Source: Halobacillus kuroshimensis DSM 18393
GTDB lineage: Bacteria > Bacillota > Bacilli > Bacillales > Halobacillaceae
Direction of reading: 5' to 3'
DNA length: 64,000 bases
Assembly (NCBI RefSeq): GCF_000425705.1
Contig: NZ_AUDY01000012.1
Location: 62,001-126,000, forward strand
The notes under the pieces were generated by a model. It made no database searches. It was not told the origin of the DNA and saw only the letters and a program-made list of their open reading frames with translations. The translations under genes and the position numbers were made by a program. Below are positions 62,085 through 64,000 of this stretch, in pieces. Position 1 is the first letter of the stretch. Each line of letters starts with the position of its first letter.

Positions 62085-64000
62085 CGAACGTGAACTGGTG
62101 GAGATCGAGACGGATCAGTTTTCGCTCTATATAAAGGGCAAACCTTATCACACGCGCTATGAAAGCCTCAAGCAATATAAGGCCATTCAGCCTCACGAAA
62201 CCATGCACTTTTCTGTTCATGGGTCAGGGATAGAGTCGATTAAGGTTTTTGATGTTCAGAAGGAGCAGCTTGTGCAGCATACCGCGGTTCCACCGTTGTT
62301 TTTTGAAAATGGCGTGTATCAACTGGTTGTGACGCCAAAGGGAGAGACGGCTTTATCCTTTGATCATGAGCACCCTTCGTTAAAAAAAGCGATTAGTCAG
62401 GTTGGAAAGTCCCCGCACCAATTGCTGATGGGGAATTTATCATTCATAAATGAAGTGGGCTATAGCACGTTTTCTATATATGCCAACGACAAAAAGCAGT
62501 TGGATGTTACGTTAGAGATTTTTCCAACAAAGCTTTCCTATAAACAGGATTATCAGAAGCTATTAGAGGAAGTAAACGAAGAAGTATATAACCTCGCTTA
62601 TCACTTTGTGAAGAAAACATATCTAGGAGCGACGACTACCCAAACCGTTGATTCTTCTTGGAGTGAGTTCTATCGTTTAGTGATGCAATATTTCCAACAG
62701 TTCCAAAAGGCCGTTTCGCAAATCGAAAATCAACCTCACCATCAATTGAAAAAGGAACACCGGCTAGTCCGTGGGGATCAATTAAAGCGGCAGGATGCTA
62801 AGGGGGTAAAGTATTTAAGGAAGCACCCAGGTTTGTTCGTGGAAGCCCAAAACGGAATCAACGTCTATCATAAAAATAGAATGCCTACGAAGGGGCTCAA
62901 TGTAAAAAAAGAGGCCACCTACGATACGTTAGAGAATCGTTTCGTTAAATGGATGATGGTCAGACTTTCTCATAAACTGAACGGACTTCGGGGTGCTCTT
63001 GAGAGAGGATCGGATTATTTTACGGAAAAACCCTACCAAGACAAAGTAGAGATCGTGAAAGGAATGGAGAAGGATTTGCAACGAAAGCTTTCAAGCCCTT
63101 TTTGGAGAACCATCGGAAAGCTCGATCGCTCTGTCATGAGCTTGGTGCTGCAAATGGCCCCGGGTTATCGAGACGCCTATCAATCCTATTTAACATTATC
63201 CAGAGGCTTAGTTTTACATGGAGAGCTGTCCAAAATGTCTGTAAAGGACGTAGCTACGCTATATGAATATTGGACGTTCTTGAAGCTCGGACAAATGTTA
63301 GCTTTGAAATACCCGATGGTGAGTCAAGATATAGTCAAAGTAAACCGTGACGGGTTATTTGTGACGTTAGATCAGTCAAAAACAGCGAAAAGAGTATTTC
63401 GCCATCCTCACACAGATGAGAAAATTACGCTACAATTTCAAAAGCATTCCGGTCAGTTACCGACAGTTAGGCAAAAGCCCGATTCCATGCTTAGCATAGA
63501 GAAAGTTGGCAAAGATCATACTTATGAATATGTGTTTGATGCTAAGTACAGAGTGGACTTCGCTGCAGAGGGAAGCTATTACAGTCGTGTATATAAAAGC
63601 CCAGGACCACTGGAAGAGGACATCAACACGATGCACCGCTATCGGGATGCTCTTGTAGAGGGAAAGGGTGGAGAATTTGAACGTTATACATTCGGGGCAT
63701 ACGTGTTGTTTCCATGGGGAGAAGAACACGAGTATGAACAGCATGCCTTTTATCGGAGTATCCAGAGTGTAAATATTGGTGGCTTTCCTTTTCTTCCGCA
63801 ATCGACGTCACTTGTCGAACGTTTTCTAGACCGACTCATTGAATGCTCGCCCCAACAATTACAAGAAGAGGGCATATTACCGAGGGGAACGCTGGATGAA
63901 TGGAAGACTCGGCACGAAGAAAAAGTCCTCGTGGTGAAGATTAACAGTGAGGAAGAGTTAAAGAGAATGATTCAATCTGGTCATATATTCATTACGGATG
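62056..64000 (+). CDS. DUF2357/DUF524-type PD-(D/E)XK nuclease, McrC-like partner (3' end outside window)
   Basis: An uninterrupted frame from the ATG at 62056 (GAGGTGA 5 nt upstream, inside the previous gene) to the window edge, 648 codons so far. An N-terminal DUF2357-like region (about 1-280) is followed by a nuclease domain: YEYVFDAKYRVDF, where D495 and K497 form the D-x-K core, and further on DINTMHRYRDAL, the conserved helix of this family. Pairing with a McrB-like NTPase makes it the probable DNA-cleaving subunit. C-terminus and further partners are not visible. Confidence 0.83.
   Translation, partial: MVSHPSGTADERELVEIETDQFSLYIKGKPYHTRYESLKQYKAIQPHETMHFSVHGSGIESIKVFDVQKEQLVQHTAVPPLFFENGVYQLVVTPKGETALSFDHEHPSLKKAISQVGKSPHQLLMGNLSFINEVGYSTFSIYANDKKQLDVTLEIFPTKLSYKQDYQKLLEEVNEEVYNLAYHFVKKTYLGATTTQTVDSSWSEFYRLVMQYFQQFQKAVSQIENQPHHQLKKEHRLVRGDQLKRQDAKGVKYLRKHPGLFVEAQNGINVYHKNRMPTKGLNVKKEATYDTLENRFVKWMMVRLSHKLNGLRGALERGSDYFTEKPYQDKVEIVKGMEKDLQRKLSSPFWRTIGKLDRSVMSLVLQMAPGYRDAYQSYLTLSRGLVLHGELSKMSVKDVATLYEYWTFLKLGQMLALKYPMVSQDIVKVNRDGLFVTLDQSKTAKRVFRHPHTDEKITLQFQKHSGQLPTVRQKPDSMLSIEKVGKDHTYEYVFDAKYRVDFAAEGSYYSRVYKSPGPLEEDINTMHRYRDALVEGKGGEFERYTFGAYVLFPWGEEHEYEQHAFYRSIQSVNIGGFPFLPQSTSLVERFLDRLIECSPQQLQEEGILPRGTLDEWKTRHEEKVLVVKINSEEELKRMIQSGHIFITD

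Overview
The window is a Bacillaceae chromosome segment close to the replication origin. The gene order ychF, rpsF-ssb-rpsR, yybS-gdpP-rplI-dnaC, purA, walRKHIJ-htrC and rlmH is the Bacillus subtilis origin-proximal order, and the proteins read as Bacillaceae orthologues. The core genes are of moderate GC by eye. Many exported proteins are acidic and Na+-type symporters are present, which would suit a salt- or alkali-tolerant member, but no genus can be named from the sequence.

Layout. 1-2264: 3' part of ychF, then the rpsF-ssb-rpsR operon with a promoter and a likely S6:S18 leader element. 2321-4161: nsrR divergent from hmp (nitric oxide detoxification), with an NsrR-type operator on the hmp promoter. 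4164-13264: YczE-like membrane protein, an OppA-type lipoprotein, a class V aminotransferase-serA pair, an AbgT transporter and a PHP histidinol phosphatase. 13423-18322: yybS-gdpP-rplI-dnaC. 18463-20090: DeoR regulator plus HAD phosphatase. 20330-23159: purA behind two PurBoxes, a LOG-family protein, a small unknown membrane protein, tRNA-Asp and tRNA-Phe. 23445-31843: M23 peptidase, then walRKHIJ and htrC. 31929-32152: a dense cluster of DnaA boxes.

Between htrC and rlmH (neighbours or nearly so in B. subtilis) lie about 23 kb of accessory genes: a DUF2306-like protein, an AGCS symporter, a mannose-family PTS operon with a fused mannose-6-phosphate isomerase and its GntR regulator, an NADH oxidase with Rex-like sites, a secreted nuclease, NUDIX, M48 protease, PilZ-like and lipoprotein genes, and a complete sigma-54-controlled 3-hydroxybutyrate/acetoacetate pathway (activator with an upstream cre site; scoA-scoB-hbd-thl-gntP behind a -24/-12 promoter). 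After rlmH come a second regulated catabolic cluster (FCD GntR regulator, beta-hydroxyacid dehydrogenase, four-carbon acid sugar kinase, GntP permease) and, at the right edge, a McrB-like AAA+ protein overlapping a DUF2357-type PD-(D/E)XK nuclease that runs off the window: a probable restriction/defence pair.

The least explained structure is a repeat of exactly 134 bp, present in four full copies (4960, 12264, 33113, 54720) and one internally deleted 62-bp copy (10283). All are intergenic. Each folds end to end into a long imperfect hairpin with compensatory changes, and the copies lie in gene 3' regions, two of them between a stop codon and its terminator.
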